A stretch of DNA of 64,000 nucleotides, taken from the NCBI GenBank assembly GCA_028023455.1, contig JAQFVV010000204.1, positions 453,501-517,500 of the forward strand, written 5' to 3'. Each line of letters starts with the position of its first letter. Within the stretch, counting starts at the first letter, position 1. This document shows positions 36,725 through 48,830 of this stretch, piece after piece. The notes under the pieces are model-generated. The model worked only from the letters and a program-made list of their open reading frames with translations. It had not been told where the DNA came from and ran no database searches. Origin of the DNA: Epiperipatus broadwayi. Its lineage: Eukaryota > Onychophora > Udeonychophora > Euonychophora > Peripatidae. A program made the translations under genes and the position numbers.

Positions 36725-36931
36725 TCAGCTATTGTCTACTTTTAGTAATCAGCATTTTTAATCTAGCTGCTTAATTAGTTTCTAATCTGGAGCACTTATC
36801 TATAATAGCGTGCCAAATTTAATTACAAAATTCCTGTCTATTTTATTTAATAAAACTTATTTTAATAAAACATTAATTATTATATACATATAACTTATTT
36901 TAACAAAACTTATTATTATACACGTATATAG
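36725..36931 (-). repeat. Inverted copy of the first ~205 bp of the LTR, joined to the 3' LTR end
   Basis: Reverse complement of the LTR start, running from cagctattgtctac at 36727 to cacgtatatag at 36931. It abuts the 3' LTR with no spacer beyond one base, so the element ends in a snap-back of its own LTR. Confidence 0.88.
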
Positions 36932-39900
36932 CAAAAACAAAGTTCATATGATGCCCATTAATGCAGGTTTTTTATGAGGGCGGGATCTTGTACCTTTGGA
37001 AATACTCTACTGTATGCTGTTCTGTCAAAAAAAGATCCCAAAATTTCATCATTTTGCCAAAATGGTGATGACAAAAATAAAGATGTTTAAAGTAAACAAA
37101 CTACAAGAGTATTCAGATCATGTCACATTATAATATAAATAAATAAAAAAAATTGAACTAAATCTTCTAAATGGAATATAATCAAGCATATACGAATACT
37201 TATAGGACCTCTGAAACTGTATAAATCTAAATAAAATGACTGCCAAGATTGGTAGACAAGGATAATATACAAGTACTTAAAATTGGTAGTAGATGATAAA
37301 ACTATATTGCAAATAAATATAATTAATATATTGATTCTTTTGATATTCTAACTTTTCTTTTTTTGACAATAAATTATTAAATTATTTTATAATGAGTTAT
37401 ATTATAAGCTAAAACGTAAAATTTAATTGCTTATTTCCTATAGATATACATTTAATACTTTTTTTGTCAATAAAAATATAAAATTTCTAAAACAAATGTA
37501 TATTACTGTGGAGAAAATTACTACAAACCAATTATAACATTTATTGTCTTTTAGAAGAGCAATTTCTTATGATTTGTTTCATCAAGAATATTTATAGTAT
37601 CTACTAGTAAAGGTATTTCTGTTTAAACAAATAAATAAATAGATTTTGGAGACTAATAAATATAATTTAGATGAGTAAAATAAAATATTGTTAACAAATT
37701 TTCCAAAAATGCAATTAGAAATCAAATTATTCTAAGTATCTGTTGAAGCAAACAATATACAAATAGTTTAAGAAGACATTTGTTAGTCATTCATTATATT
37801 TAAATATGTTTATCTTTATGTTTGAAAATAGCTTTTAATTACTTTTTCTAAGCAACATTGTTTTTAAAAGATAAAAAAATGTGAATATATAAAAAAAGAT
37901 AAGACTTCAAAATAGACAAAAAACAATGGTTAAAACTAGAAAAAGATAAAAAATGAATATTACTTTAAGTTAAAGTAACAAAGAACAGGATGGATTGCAA
38001 AATTTTTTATTAGATGAATAAATTAGTACAATTTTGTATTTGAAAATGAACAAATCATTTATCTTAAACAGATGTTATTTCATTAGAAAACTATTTAATT
38101 TTTATTGGATTTTTGTGGAAAATAACTTTATCATAAAAGTACATCATGTTTCAATTTTGCACAATGATGATGATTATATTTTCTTATACAAATCTTTATT
38201 TTTAGCTGAGTGTTAAATATTAATTAAAGAAATGTAGATAATTTTAATTAAATTGCTATTATCTTTTAATTACGTTATTAATTGAGATTCTAAATATTAA
38301 AAATAAATTTTAATAATAATAAATGAAAAATTGTATATATTTATATATTGATACACTCTGATCTCAGTTGATGATGACGATTAAATTAAATGTTCTGATT
38401 GATTTAATGCAATAGTAGAGTGAGTGACTGTAGAGCTCAAGGTCCATGGGTCGCGCCTGTTCTATAACTTCTGTGGTTCGAACTTCTTATGAAATCCCGA
38501 GCCGTAAACTATTCGATTATTTATTTTATTTGTTTAAAAAAAAAGTATCTCTTTTGTTTTTAAAATTTTATTATTATGAATTTTATAATGGAATAGTATG
38601 ACATGTTAATAAAACTATTTCGCACATTTTAATCTTCATTCGAAGAATTAACTGTAATACTACGGATTTTTATTTTAAAATAGTTTCCAAGGAAACGCTA
38701 TAATTTTTATATTTTTTATAATTTTGCCAAATTATTCTACATTATATACATATACATTTTATCGAAATTATTTAAAATTATAAGCAATTTAGTAGATCTA
38801 ATATTTGAAATATATCATAAATGATATTTTTATAACTATTACTATTGCTTTTATTTCATCATTAAATAAATGTTAATTTAAAGCTATCAGACTCAATAAC
38901 TTTAGTAGATTAGCCCTATATCAATTGTATGACTCATCACGTGATTTTTTTTTTTTTCACTAGACGTTCTGTCTGCATAATGGAAATTAACAAAATATTA
39001 ATTAGTCAATGAAATTGTTTTATTTATTTTTTTTAGTTTAAATGAAATTCTTTATAAAAATTATTAGCATCTATTTCTAAAATAGATTGTAACTTATTTG
39101 TATTTCCGTGAGTTGCGATTATTAAAACGGTTCTGAGTAGTTATATTTCCATTCTAATAAAAGGTTTAAATATTGTGTAAACATAGACGTCTACCTAAGA
39201 TGAAACACTGTCTGTCCCAAGGATTGTGGGAAAATAATTCAAAGGATGCGCATGTAAATTAAAATAATAACAATACATAATAGTAAAAAAAAAAAAATAC
39301 AACAAATTTAAACATCGATAATCAATTTTCTACTTATAGAAGCAAATATGCTTATTTATAGGAAAAAATTTAATTATTATGTACTTTTTCCAGTCGTAAA
39401 AATTATAAATAGGACATAATCGAGCATCTCATATAAAAATTATTTTAAAAAGACAAATAAAAGCTTTTATTTTATTCAGTATAACTAAAATTCTTCTCGA
39501 TGTATATCAAAATATTTTCTCTAATCAACAAACATACAATTAGTGACAGAAGTATTATAACGCAACATTTAAAGATGATTTAATAATTAATAATCAAAAA
39601 CCTCAAGTTTTTTATCAGCCAGTGATCGAAAAAAAATCCTCGGCAATTTTTAGCTTATATAATTATAAGTTAACAAATTATTTGACATGAAAACAGAGTA
39701 CAGTCATGAATTGCCTTACGAACAAATGACCTTACAAACATTATTCCAAATGCTATCTTTGAAAACACTTATTTCTTACTTTTTAATACAAAATTAAACA
39801 ATGCAGAACATGCTTTATTTTTTAAATCATATTTTTCCATTAAATATATTTGTCTTAATAATTGTTCATTTCCTTTTAACTATTTTCATTACAATTTATA

Positions 39901-40420
39901 TTAAGCTAGTTAAATTTTACGGATATGGCAAACGATAAAAAGTTTTTACAGGTAATCGAGATTTTTCATTGCTCCAATAATCATTTCCAATTAAAAACAT
40001 TCTTTTAACAGAAGCGTTGATGCCCGTGCAACATAATAAAAACCGAATTAGAATCATAAGAAATATGTTATTCATTAAAATGGCTAAATATTTCTACCCA
40101 TATTTTACAAATATCTTTTTTTTATGACTCCATTTTTAAGATTTTTGATAGTTAAAAAAAATATTTACTCTTCTTATTTTTTCAAACCAAAACTTATTAT
40201 CAATAACAATTTCTTTTAGTTATCAAGCCATAAATCAAACTATTGTAATAGCATCTCTCCATTATATTTTATTTTTTAACAGCATCCACTTAAAACTATT
40301 TACTTCAGTAAAACTATCAGTTCATCTTCAATACACTGAAACACGTTTTATAAAATATGACAAGTTCTTATATTTTTTTATTTAAATTGGATTCTTCCTT
40401 AATTAATAATTTATTTTGAA
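36932..40420. other. Gene-free AT-rich stretch
   Basis: No gene. A block at 37222-37262 is an inverted match to 31180-31225 on the other side of the gypsy element (shared cttggcag-cattttatt core). A tRNA-like relic is at 38400-38515. The rest is featureless. Confidence 0.45.
38400..38515 (+). other. Possible tRNA-derived SINE relic
   Basis: A GC-richer island in deep AT DNA. It has a tRNA-like A-box region (gtagagtgagtgactg), a degenerate GGTCCATGGGTCGCGCC segment resembling a B-box arm, and a second B-box-like ggttcgaac at 38474. No foldable complete tRNA. Tentative. Confidence 0.3.
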
Positions 40421-41693
40421 CAGTTTCAGACAGAAAACTTTATTAACACCTAGCCTTACATTGTGAAATAAAATTATTCAAAATAATGCTAACTTCAGTG
40501 GTTGAAATATTGACATTCTATTTTAATTTTTTGAAAAACACATGCCTAGCTATGTACAAAATACTGAAAATCTTTAAATTTATAATATACTGAGAAAGAA
40601 CAGAGGAACTTTTGTCAAAACATTTATTTATGTCATTATCAAAAATAATCTTAATACTAAAATTGTGACACTATCAGCAAATAACACAAACATGAATTTT
40701 GAAGTATGTAAGTATAAGAGTTGCAATAATTTACATACAAAATTAAAAAAATTGTCGAAGATAAATATATTAGGAATTAGTTACAATGTACATATTTTAT
40801 AAAATGCTATAAATATACCTTTCAATTCCATGCCAACTGATATAGGGATTATAATAACCATATATTTATATTTTAGCCCACTGGTTTCCAACATTTTGAC
40901 CATGGCCCATCTTAGCATCTCTAAGACCCTGATGCTCTCTCTCCCATGTAATATGTAATTCTTATTATTCACACAATTAACTCCTATTCATGTAGAGGAA
41001 GCCTAAAATGCTATTAACAAAAGAACTGTTAAAGTACAGTGGTGTTTCAAGCCACTTAACTTGCTCCAAGTCACAGTGGTGAAGTTAGAAGTAAAGATTA
41101 TCTAAACAGAAAAAAAATATTGAGAAGATGGCATGGAAAGAGAAAAATTTGAAAAACATTCTTAGCTTATGAATAATAAGATATAAGAACAATTAGCAGG
41201 CTTACAAATTCACTGCTAATAATTCACAAAAAAATTTAAAAATTACTGTTATTAATTAATTCTCAAATTGCCTCCTTAAAAATTGAATCACCTCCTGTAG
41301 GACATGTGGGCAAGGTTGGATACTACTATTTAAGCATTTTATAGTTGATATGGAAAATTAAAACAATTTTGTGAAGAAGCTAATATTGAATATGAAATGC
41401 TTTTTGATTATTCAAAAATAAGTTGGCTTGCTTTGATGGCAGCAATAGAGTAATTTCCAGTTTATACGAATCACTTTAATCACCTTTCTTGAGTTTGGAT
41501 AAATGTTCTAAAATACTGAAAACATTTTTTTAGTATTCTGAACTGATTTGTACATAGCCAGACTTATGTTTTTTTACAAAATTTTATAAGAAATAGAATG
41601 TTAATATTTCAACTGCTAAAATTAGCATTATTTTGAATAATGTTATTCCACAATGTAAGGCAATATTACAAGAAAGTTTCCTATCTGAAAGTG
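40421..41693. repeat. Large foldback element with arms of about 180 bp
   Basis: The left arm (40421-about 40600) and right arm (about 41520-41693) are inverted, diverged copies, sharing gccttacattgtg, attattcaaaataatgcta, agttgaaatatt and ggctatgtacaaa. The 0.9-kb interior has no credible coding frame. It could be a non-autonomous DNA transposon or two inverted copies of a dispersed repeat. Confidence 0.65.
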
Positions 41694-42428
41694 TAAAAGA
41701 TAAATTATTAATAATGGAAGAATATAATCCAGATAAAATTGTACAAATGGAGTATATAAAACTGAATTCAAAATATAACTAGCAAATAATATCAAAAATA
41801 ATTATGTAAATAAAACAAAAATGTCCATTTATTCAAGATTAACCCAATACAAATATAAACAAAGATTACATATTTATTTTCATTTAATAGAGATCGACAT
41901 AAATTTGAAAAAAATAGCACAAAAATAATTCATTAAAGTAGCAATATAAGGAATAGAATAATTAAAAAGGCCATCATAATTAAAAATATTGGACAAACTT
42001 TATGAAGATTTAGACTTAAAAACATTACTTTTATAAGAATATAGTAATACATAGATTAAAAAGAGGATAACAAATAGTTTTTAAATGCTCATAGAAGAAG
42101 ATAGTATACAATATATAAAACAATTTAAATCTGTGTCAGTTAAATTTTTGTCAGTTTAAAAGATTTTAGTGTGAAAAAGAGGCATGATTATTAAAAAAAA
42201 AAAAATTTAGAAATTAGAAATGTATAATTATATTACAATTAAATAATGCATGATTAAAGCTGTAATGGAATAATTAAAGTTATAAAAATTAATTATTAAC
42301 AAGTTTAAAAGTTATATAAATATTATATATGTGTAACTCTATCAAATTGCTTCTTTACTTTAGCTATGAAATTTTATAAGTACTGTCACAAAACTGGAAT
42401 ATGTAAATTACAAATCTAATGTCATGTT

Positions 42429-42965
42429 GTTTTCCTGAAGGTTTATGATGATGGTATTTTAGTTTTATTTAAATATTGGACTATTTCCATCATCTAATAT
42501 AAGTATTCAATGTCTTCAGAAAAATTAAACTTTATTTAAATATTCCAAGTACATTCAACTGTTAGCAATCGAACATCAAACAAGTTAGTATATGCACAAC
42601 ATTTTTAAAAAATATTATTCTCCCCTCTTCTTCAGGTGTTGCTGGCCTCACCAGTGACTGTCACTAGTCAGGCCAGCAATATGATTTAGTACTCAAGAAT
42701 CTAAAAGTTCAGGTTCAAATTCCATGCTAGTACTGCCACTGATCAGGCCAGCAACACCTGAAGCAGAGGGGATAATAATAATTCTTCGAAACATTGTGCA
42801 TATATTAAACCTGTTTGATGTGCTATTACTAACAATTGCATGTATTTAGAATATTTAAATAAAAGTTAAATTTTTTAAAGACAGTCTATACTCATATTCG
42901 ATGATGATAATAGTCGAATATAAAAATACAACTAGAACACCATCATCACAAAACTTCAGGAAAAC
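42429..42965. repeat. Inverted pair of SINE-like repeats
   Basis: Arms run from ttttcctgaag at 42429 to cttcaggaaaa at 42965 and meet around 42690. The right half keeps a B-box (aggttcaaattcc, 42711). The same body occurs once more, with a complete tRNA-like head, at 46650-46975, so this is two copies of that SINE placed head to head, with the heads mostly lost. Confidence 0.75.
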
Positions 42966-43565
42966 ATATTTTCTATTCTAAAAACCATATTTTTTTACTA
43001 TTGACCTTATAATCATGATTTTTTTAATATTAAAATTTTATATATATATAATAAGAGACTTAAAATCAGATTTTCAAGCTCCTTACAGCTATTCAAACCA
43101 TCCTATACAATACACATTACCACATCCATGTGAAAAGGTAAATGATCTTCATTATAAACATTTCATGTTGAATCAATTGGTCCAGATCACAATTTACCAT
43201 ACATATACACAATCAGTGCTCAGTTTATATTAAGATAGCAAATCTTCAAACTTAAATGGACAATCTTCAATCTTCTCTCTCTCCAATTCTTCAGCTACTC
43301 ATATAATTGAAAATCTGAGAACAGAATTCTGAAAGCCCTTGTTGATGCCAATATTATTATCATACCCATGATGATCTTAAGTAAATCTGAACCCTCACAC
43401 TTAGGACCTTAATACATCCATTTAATTATATAGAAGAGGAATGGGCAGAATACAGACTGAATATTTAAATACTTGTATATTGTCTATAGTAAACTTAATG
43501 TAATTATTAGTCTCTTGAACTCTGATTTTCAAGCTCCTTATAGGTATCCAATCCACCCTGTATCT

Positions 43566-43610
43566 CTAATATATCTATTTCATGCTGAACTAGCACCCAT
43601 CAGTTGGTCC
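43566..43610 (-). ncRNA. Hammerhead motif, one core change (family B)
   Basis: Minus strand: stem I strand ACCAA, core CUGAUGG (last A changed to G), stem II GUGCU/AGCAU with loop AGUUC, then GAA and an AU-rich stem III. The 3' stem I strand is mutated, so it is probably inactive. Confidence 0.45.
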
Positions 43611-43904
43611 AGATCACCATCTCCTACACATATATACAATCAGTGCTTATTGCCTATCATTTTTCTGTATAATCAATTGGACATATTAAGCTCCTATGTG
43701 CAAGGGATCATATTGACTTAAGGTCAACATGAATATGACAATAATCTTGGCATCAACAAGGGCTTTGAGCATTCCATCCTCAAATTTTTAATGATATGAA
43801 TGGCTGGAGAATTGGAGAGTGGTGAATATTGAAGCTTGTCCATTAAAGTTGAAAATTTGCTATCTTAATATAAGCTGAGCACTAATTGGGAGATGGTGAT
43901 CTGA

Positions 43905-43960
43905 ACCAACTGATGAGTGCTGGTTCAGCCAAAATATGAATACTGCTGATCATTTATTTT
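43905..43960 (+). ncRNA. Hammerhead motif, decayed 3' half (family B)
   Basis: Intact stem I strand ACCAA and core CUGAUGA (43910-43916), with stem II GUGCUGGUUCAGC. The GAAA side is damaged (CAAAA), and stem III and the returning stem I strand are mutated. The next unit (44371-44466) is more decayed in the core but has a 60-bp (TA)n at the stem III position. Confidence 0.4.
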
Positions 43961-44395
43961 TTTTGACATGTATGTGGTAATGTATGTCAGGTGTATAAAA
44001 TGGATTGGATAGCTGTAAGAAGCTTGAAAATATGAGTTCAAGAAACTTAAGTTTAGTATAGACAATATACATGGATAAATATTACATATTCAGCCTGTGT
44101 TCTGCCCATCCCTCTTCTGTATAATTAAATGAACATAGTAAGAATCTATGTGTGAGGAATCAGATACTTATTGGCAACATAAATATGACAATAATATTGG
44201 CATCAACAAGGGTTTTGAGCATTTCATCCTCAGATTTTCAATGATATGATTGGCTGAAGAGCTGGAGAGAGGAGAAGATTGAAGCCAGTCCATTAAAATT
44301 TGAAGATTTGTTCCCTTAATATATACTGAGCACTGATTGTATAAATATGCATAGGAGATGGTGATCTAGACCAACAGATGGCTGTTGGATCAGGA

Positions 44396-44397
<2 letters not shown>

Positions 44398-44459
<62 letters not shown>
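44398..44459. repeat. (TA)n microsatellite at the hammerhead stem III position
   Basis: About 30 TA repeats lie between the remains of the GAAA side and the returning stem I strand (ttgga) of a family B unit, where other copies have 8-12 nt of self-complementary AU. Confidence 0.85.
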
Positions 44460-44463
<4 letters not shown>

Positions 44464-45331
44464 CATCATTTATTTTTTCACATGTATGTGGGCATGTGTA
44501 TCAGTTATATAAGATAAATTGGATAACTGTAAGGAACTTGAAAATTGGAGTTTGAGATCCTTAAGACATTACATTTAGTATAAATAATATACATGTATTG
44601 CCTTTCTTTCTACTCTATAGCTTTGTATATAATAGAAATCTACTACTATCTCTTCATTTTTGTCCTTCTATGATATTTGCCTAATCCTTCTTCTTTCATG
44701 AATACTATTATTTATATATACTTATTTTAAAAAAAGATTTTATTTTTAAATTAAACTAGCTTTTTCTTTGTTTCACATTTAGCTTATCAAATATTTCATT
44801 ACTGTGATTAAAGCCATAACTTATCTATCACATTTATTATATTTTCCAGTGATGAGATAATTCACTATGTTCACTATAAGAAGAATAATCTAATAATTAT
44901 TTTTCTGAGATTTACATTGAAGGCATCACATCTATAATATATATAGAGTTGCTTTGCCAAGTCGAATGATGACATGCCAAATAAGATTATAATCATCTCT
45001 CTCATGTGTAATGTGTATCAAATGTTACATTATTTTTAAATATAAAATATGCATTATTGGATAATATGGTCACATTTTGAAAACAAATACTTTGATGACA
45101 TTTATATATAAAATTAAGTCTTTTAATCTAGAATTTTTGTCAGATTTTGCATATTTAATAATCTATTTCTTGCTGAGTATTGCATTTGAAGAATGGTCTA
45201 CTATCATACATTTAAAAGTGGTTTACATATTAAAAGACTTTATTTGCAATAGAATATTTGCAAATATTTTTATTATATGATAATCTATAAATATATATAA
45301 TATTTAATTTATAAAGCACAAACAGTATTTG

Positions 45332-45779
45332 AAATTAAACTGAGAGACTGCAAACCTCTCACACTTATTAGCCAATCAGGTGTTATTAATAGCGATCAAA
45401 TCGTAAATACAAGACAGAGAATTTAACAAGAAGAGGGCATCCACCTCCTCTTTACTTGTCTTTCTATATATTATTTACATACATTACTGCAAGTTATAAC
45501 ATCTAAAAACTACTGCATAGTAAATTGTAGGATTTAATGCTGTATATTTGTAATTTAAACTCAGTGAAATAAATGTGAATATGTTTGAAGATTCACACTT
45601 TCAAATCTAAGTACTTCAGACTGGCTTGGATATATAGAAAGACAATGTAAATAGGAGGGTGGATGCCCTCTTCTTGTTAAATTCTTGGTATTGTATTTAC
45701 GATTTGATCATTTGATCACTATTAATAACACCTGATTGGCTAATAAGCACGAGAGGTTTGCAGTCTCTCAGTTTAATTT
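45332..45779. mobile_element. MITE-like element with ~150-bp terminal inverted repeats
   Basis: The left arm from 45332 and right arm ending at 45779 match in inverted orientation over 140-155 bp (tgagagactgcaaacctctc, cttattagccaatcaggtg, aagaagagggcatccacc) with few changes. The interior of about 150 bp is non-coding. Both ends have TTAA next to the conserved ACTGAGAG terminus, compatible with a TTAA-targeting superfamily (piggyBac or Kolobok), but this is inference. It is not autonomous. Confidence 0.8.
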
Positions 45780-46649
45780 AATAAATATATATGTAAACTG
45801 AATCTCATAGTAATAATAAAGATTCAAACATAAAGACTCAGTTCTTGAGACCCAGGCATAAAAATTTGATGTTGATGTGGAAATTGTGATAAATTATACA
45901 TCTACTCTCTAGATAAAATTTTATATATACCATTTTTTCATGATGGAGGGATAATTTTTACAGAGCATAATCACAACAATATACAAATTTCTGTGCAGCA
46001 TGCTCATATAAATATTGAATATTTAAAAAATGATATTAATCTGTCAAAATATCATTGAATTAAAGGAAAGCTGTATTTAGAAAATGTTAAAAACTTATTA
46101 GTTAATGAGATTATCTATTTTGGAACATTACAAATATCTTATAATAGAGAAAGTGTCTGATTTTATCTTTAAAAAATGATTGATGGAAATAAGTAATTAC
46201 TATAACAGTTGTAAAAAAATGAATATGTTGTACAGTAAGTCAATCCTCATGATCATCCATACTCTCCCTCCACCTTATGAATACAGATCACAGTACCACT
46301 TTTTTAAACATGAGTATCTCACCCAGATGTGATTCTTATTATCAAAAAACAATCAGTAAAGTTATCAAGATCTAAAAAATCAGATTGCATCAAAACATCT
46401 GATATACATATAAATGACTTCATTTGAAAAACTATTAAAGATCATTAATCAATATATCTATTAATTTTGTATTATACTATTCATTGAATGTCATTCTTCT
46501 ATCACATTTTCATATTTTAAAAATGTCTACTCTTATTTTTATTGGATGAAAATTTAATTTTGGCAACAAATTTTGTTAATTGAAGTGATCTACAACATTA
46601 TTTTTTTTAAAAAATTCTTTTTTATCCAGATGAAGACAGATGTGAACTA

Positions 46650-46975
46650 ATCAGAACACTAGGTTTTCCTGAAGATTTGTGATGGTGGTACTTTAGTTGT
46701 ATTTTATATATTGGACTGTTTCTACCATCTAATATAAGCATTGAATGTCTTCAGAAAAATTTAACTTTATTTAATTATTATAAGTACATTCAACTGTTAA
46801 TAATAACATGCTGGTTAGTATATGCATGATGTTTTTTGAGATGTACTATTTTCTTCTCAGGTATTGCTGACCTCAGTAGTGACAGTTCTAGCATAGAAAT
46901 CGAACCTAAACTCTTTTGATTTTTGAAAATTAAATTTTAAGGTAACACTCAAACCAACTGAGACATCCGGTCAAA
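46650..46975 (-). mobile_element. tRNA-derived SINE
   Basis: The minus strand starts at about 46973 with a Pol III A-box (TGTCTCAGTTGG, 46966-46955) and B-box (GGTTCGATTTC, 46906-46896) spaced like a tRNA with a long insert. A body follows that matches the inverted pair at 42429-42965 down to its cttcaggaaaacc tail. It has no poly-A tail. Transcription would be by RNA polymerase III, and the partner LINE is unknown. Confidence 0.72.
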
Positions 46976-47503
46976 AGATAGAGTCAGTAAAAATTTCTTA
47001 TACTTATCTATGATGTTACTCCTGATTTCTCCACTTTTTCAAGTGGTTTCCATACATTATGTATAGTCATACTAGATTGACTTATGGGATTGTCCACCAT
47101 TGTCATGTGAACAGCTTCAAATTCCCTTTTTTATAACTTTTCTTCTCTATCCAATATTTTTGTATTTTTCCAATTAAACATATTTATTGATGTTTCGATT
47201 GTCTGCTAACTTAGATACATCTATTTTCTCTCTTCTAATCATCAGTTTGTGATCTTGCAATTACTTTTCAATGGCACAACTGATCTCACCAATATATAAA
47301 TACAATCAAAACATCAATATAATAAAATATTACTAACACATGAAGGAATCTGGATAATATATATATGAAAAACAAAAAACACAAGTTAAAAACTTGCATA
47401 CGCTTGTATTTATGACTACAGATGGCATTATACCAAAAACACCTTCAAGCGTTTGTTTACATAAATGTCAGAGCGTATTTCACTATCTCTAACTTAATTT
47501 CCA

Positions 47504-47547
47504 CCTTCATATCATGATTTCAAGCTATTTGCTATCGTCAGTGAAGG
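47504..47547 (-). ncRNA. Hammerhead ribozyme, type I (satellite unit 1)
   Basis: A 44-nt minus-strand motif: stem I CCUUCA/UGAAGG (6 perfect pairs), core CUGACGA, stem II AGC/GCU with loop AAAUA and a U-U pair at its base, core GAA, stem III AUC/GAU closed by AU, A at the cleavage site (47510). Stem I extends beyond an internal loop through CC/GG and CUUAAU/AUUAAG, giving the bulged stem I that natural hammerheads use for tertiary contact. All invariant core bases are present. Confidence 0.8.
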
Positions 47548-47903
47548 ACAGGATTAAGAAACTAGATCTAAAACACAAACTCTGAGCGTTTAAGAAACAG
47601 TTTCTATTCAGCTTGCGAGCGTGAATCTTTTAGACACGTAATGTCTTCAAACTCAGCATCGCATGCCAGATAGCTACATGGGTCTGATATCAGTTCAGCA
47701 TCACCACATAGTAGAAGTCTCTGCAATATATATCATTGCAAGAAAAGACCTCAAAGGTACATTTATGAAAAACAAAAAACACAAGTTAAAAACTTGCATA
47801 TGCTTGTATCTATGACTACAGATGGCGTTATACCAAAAACACCTTCAAGTGTTTGCTTACATAAATGTCAGAGCGTATTTCACTATCTCTAACTTAATTT
47901 CCA

Positions 47904-47947
47904 CCTTCATATCATGATTTCAAGCTATTTGCTATCGTCAGTGAAGG
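47904..47947 (-). ncRNA. Hammerhead ribozyme (satellite unit 2)
   Basis: Identical to the motif at 47504, exactly 400 bp away, same strand. Confidence 0.8.
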
Positions 47948-48386
47948 ACAGGATTAAGAAACTAGATCTAAAACACAAACTCTGAGCGTTTAAGAAACAG
48001 TTTCTATTCAGCTTGCGAGCGTGAATCTTTTAGACACGTAATGTCTTCAAACTCAGCATTGCATGCCAGATAGCTACATGGGTCTGATATCAGTTCAGCA
48101 TCACCACATAATAGAAGTCTCTGCAATATATATCATTGCAAAAAAGACCTCAAAGGTACATTTATGAAAAACAAAAAACACAAGTTAAAAACTTACATAC
48201 GCTTGTATTTATGACTACAGATGGCGTTATACCAAAAACACCTTCAAGCATTTGTTTACATAAACGTCAGAGCGATGCTGAGTTTGAAGACATTACGTGT
48301 CTAAAAGATTCATGCTCGCAAGCTGAATAGAAACTGTTTCTTAAACACTCAGAGTTTGTGTTTTAGATCTAGTTTCTTAATCCTGT

Positions 48387-48430
48387 CCTTCACTGACGAT
48401 AGCAAATAGCTTGAAATCATGATATGAAGG
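48387..48430 (+). ncRNA. Hammerhead ribozyme (satellite, inverted block, unit a)
   Basis: Same 44-nt motif on the plus strand, with intact core CUGACGA (48393-48399) and GAAA, and perfect stem I. Confidence 0.8.
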
Positions 48431-48786
48431 TGGAAATTAAGTTAGAGATAGTGAAATACGCTCCGACGTTTATGTAAACAAACGCTTGAAGGTGTTTTTG
48501 GTATAACGCCATCTGTAGTCATAAATACAAGCGTATGCAAGTTTTTAACTTGTGTTTTTTGTTTTTCATAAATGTACCTTTGAGGTCTTTTCTTGCAATG
48601 ATATATATTGCAGAGACTTCTACTATGTGGTGATGCTGAACTGATATCAGACCCATGTAGCTATCTGGCATGCGATGCTGAGTTTGAAGATATTACGTGT
48701 CTAAAAGATTCATGCTCGCAAGCTGAATAGAAACTGTTTCTTAAACGCTCAGAGTTTGTGTTTTAGATCTAGTTTCTTAATCCTGT

Positions 48787-48830
48787 CCTTCACTGACGAT
48801 AGAAAATAGCTAGAAATCATGATATGAAGG
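48787..48830 (+). ncRNA. Hammerhead ribozyme (satellite, inverted block, unit b, variant)
   Basis: Same motif with two changes in stem II (loop-side C to A, base U to A). The core and stem I are intact. The second change converts the U-U at the base of stem II into a U-A pair, while the first removes the C-G pair by the loop. Confidence 0.7.

Larger units (their letters stand above)
43050..44600. repeat. Tandem and inverted cluster of hammerhead-bearing repeats (family B)
   Basis: Units of about 450-465 bp. Two are in minus orientation (43050-43500, 43508-about 43655) and two in plus orientation (about 43660-44045, about 44050-44600). The plus units are in direct tandem, with the same anchor (gacaataat-ttggcatcaa) at 43737 and 44187. 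Each unit has the ribozyme region at a fixed place and a B-box-like end. The open frames at 43015, 43473 and 28638 are by-products. The layout parallels the 400-bp satellite at 47.4 kb: short units with one ribozyme each, in two opposed blocks. Confidence 0.75.

Noticed and set aside
42640-42790. CTGATCAGG followed by CTTCGAAAC, hammerhead-like
   Set aside because: The core base after CUGAU is wrong, stem II does not form adjacent to the core, and no returning stem I strand is found; neither the partner copy nor the 46-kb SINE copy fixes these faults.
48136-48330. 64-codon frame in the satellite
   Set aside because: It spans the inversion joint, so it is created by the rearrangement.
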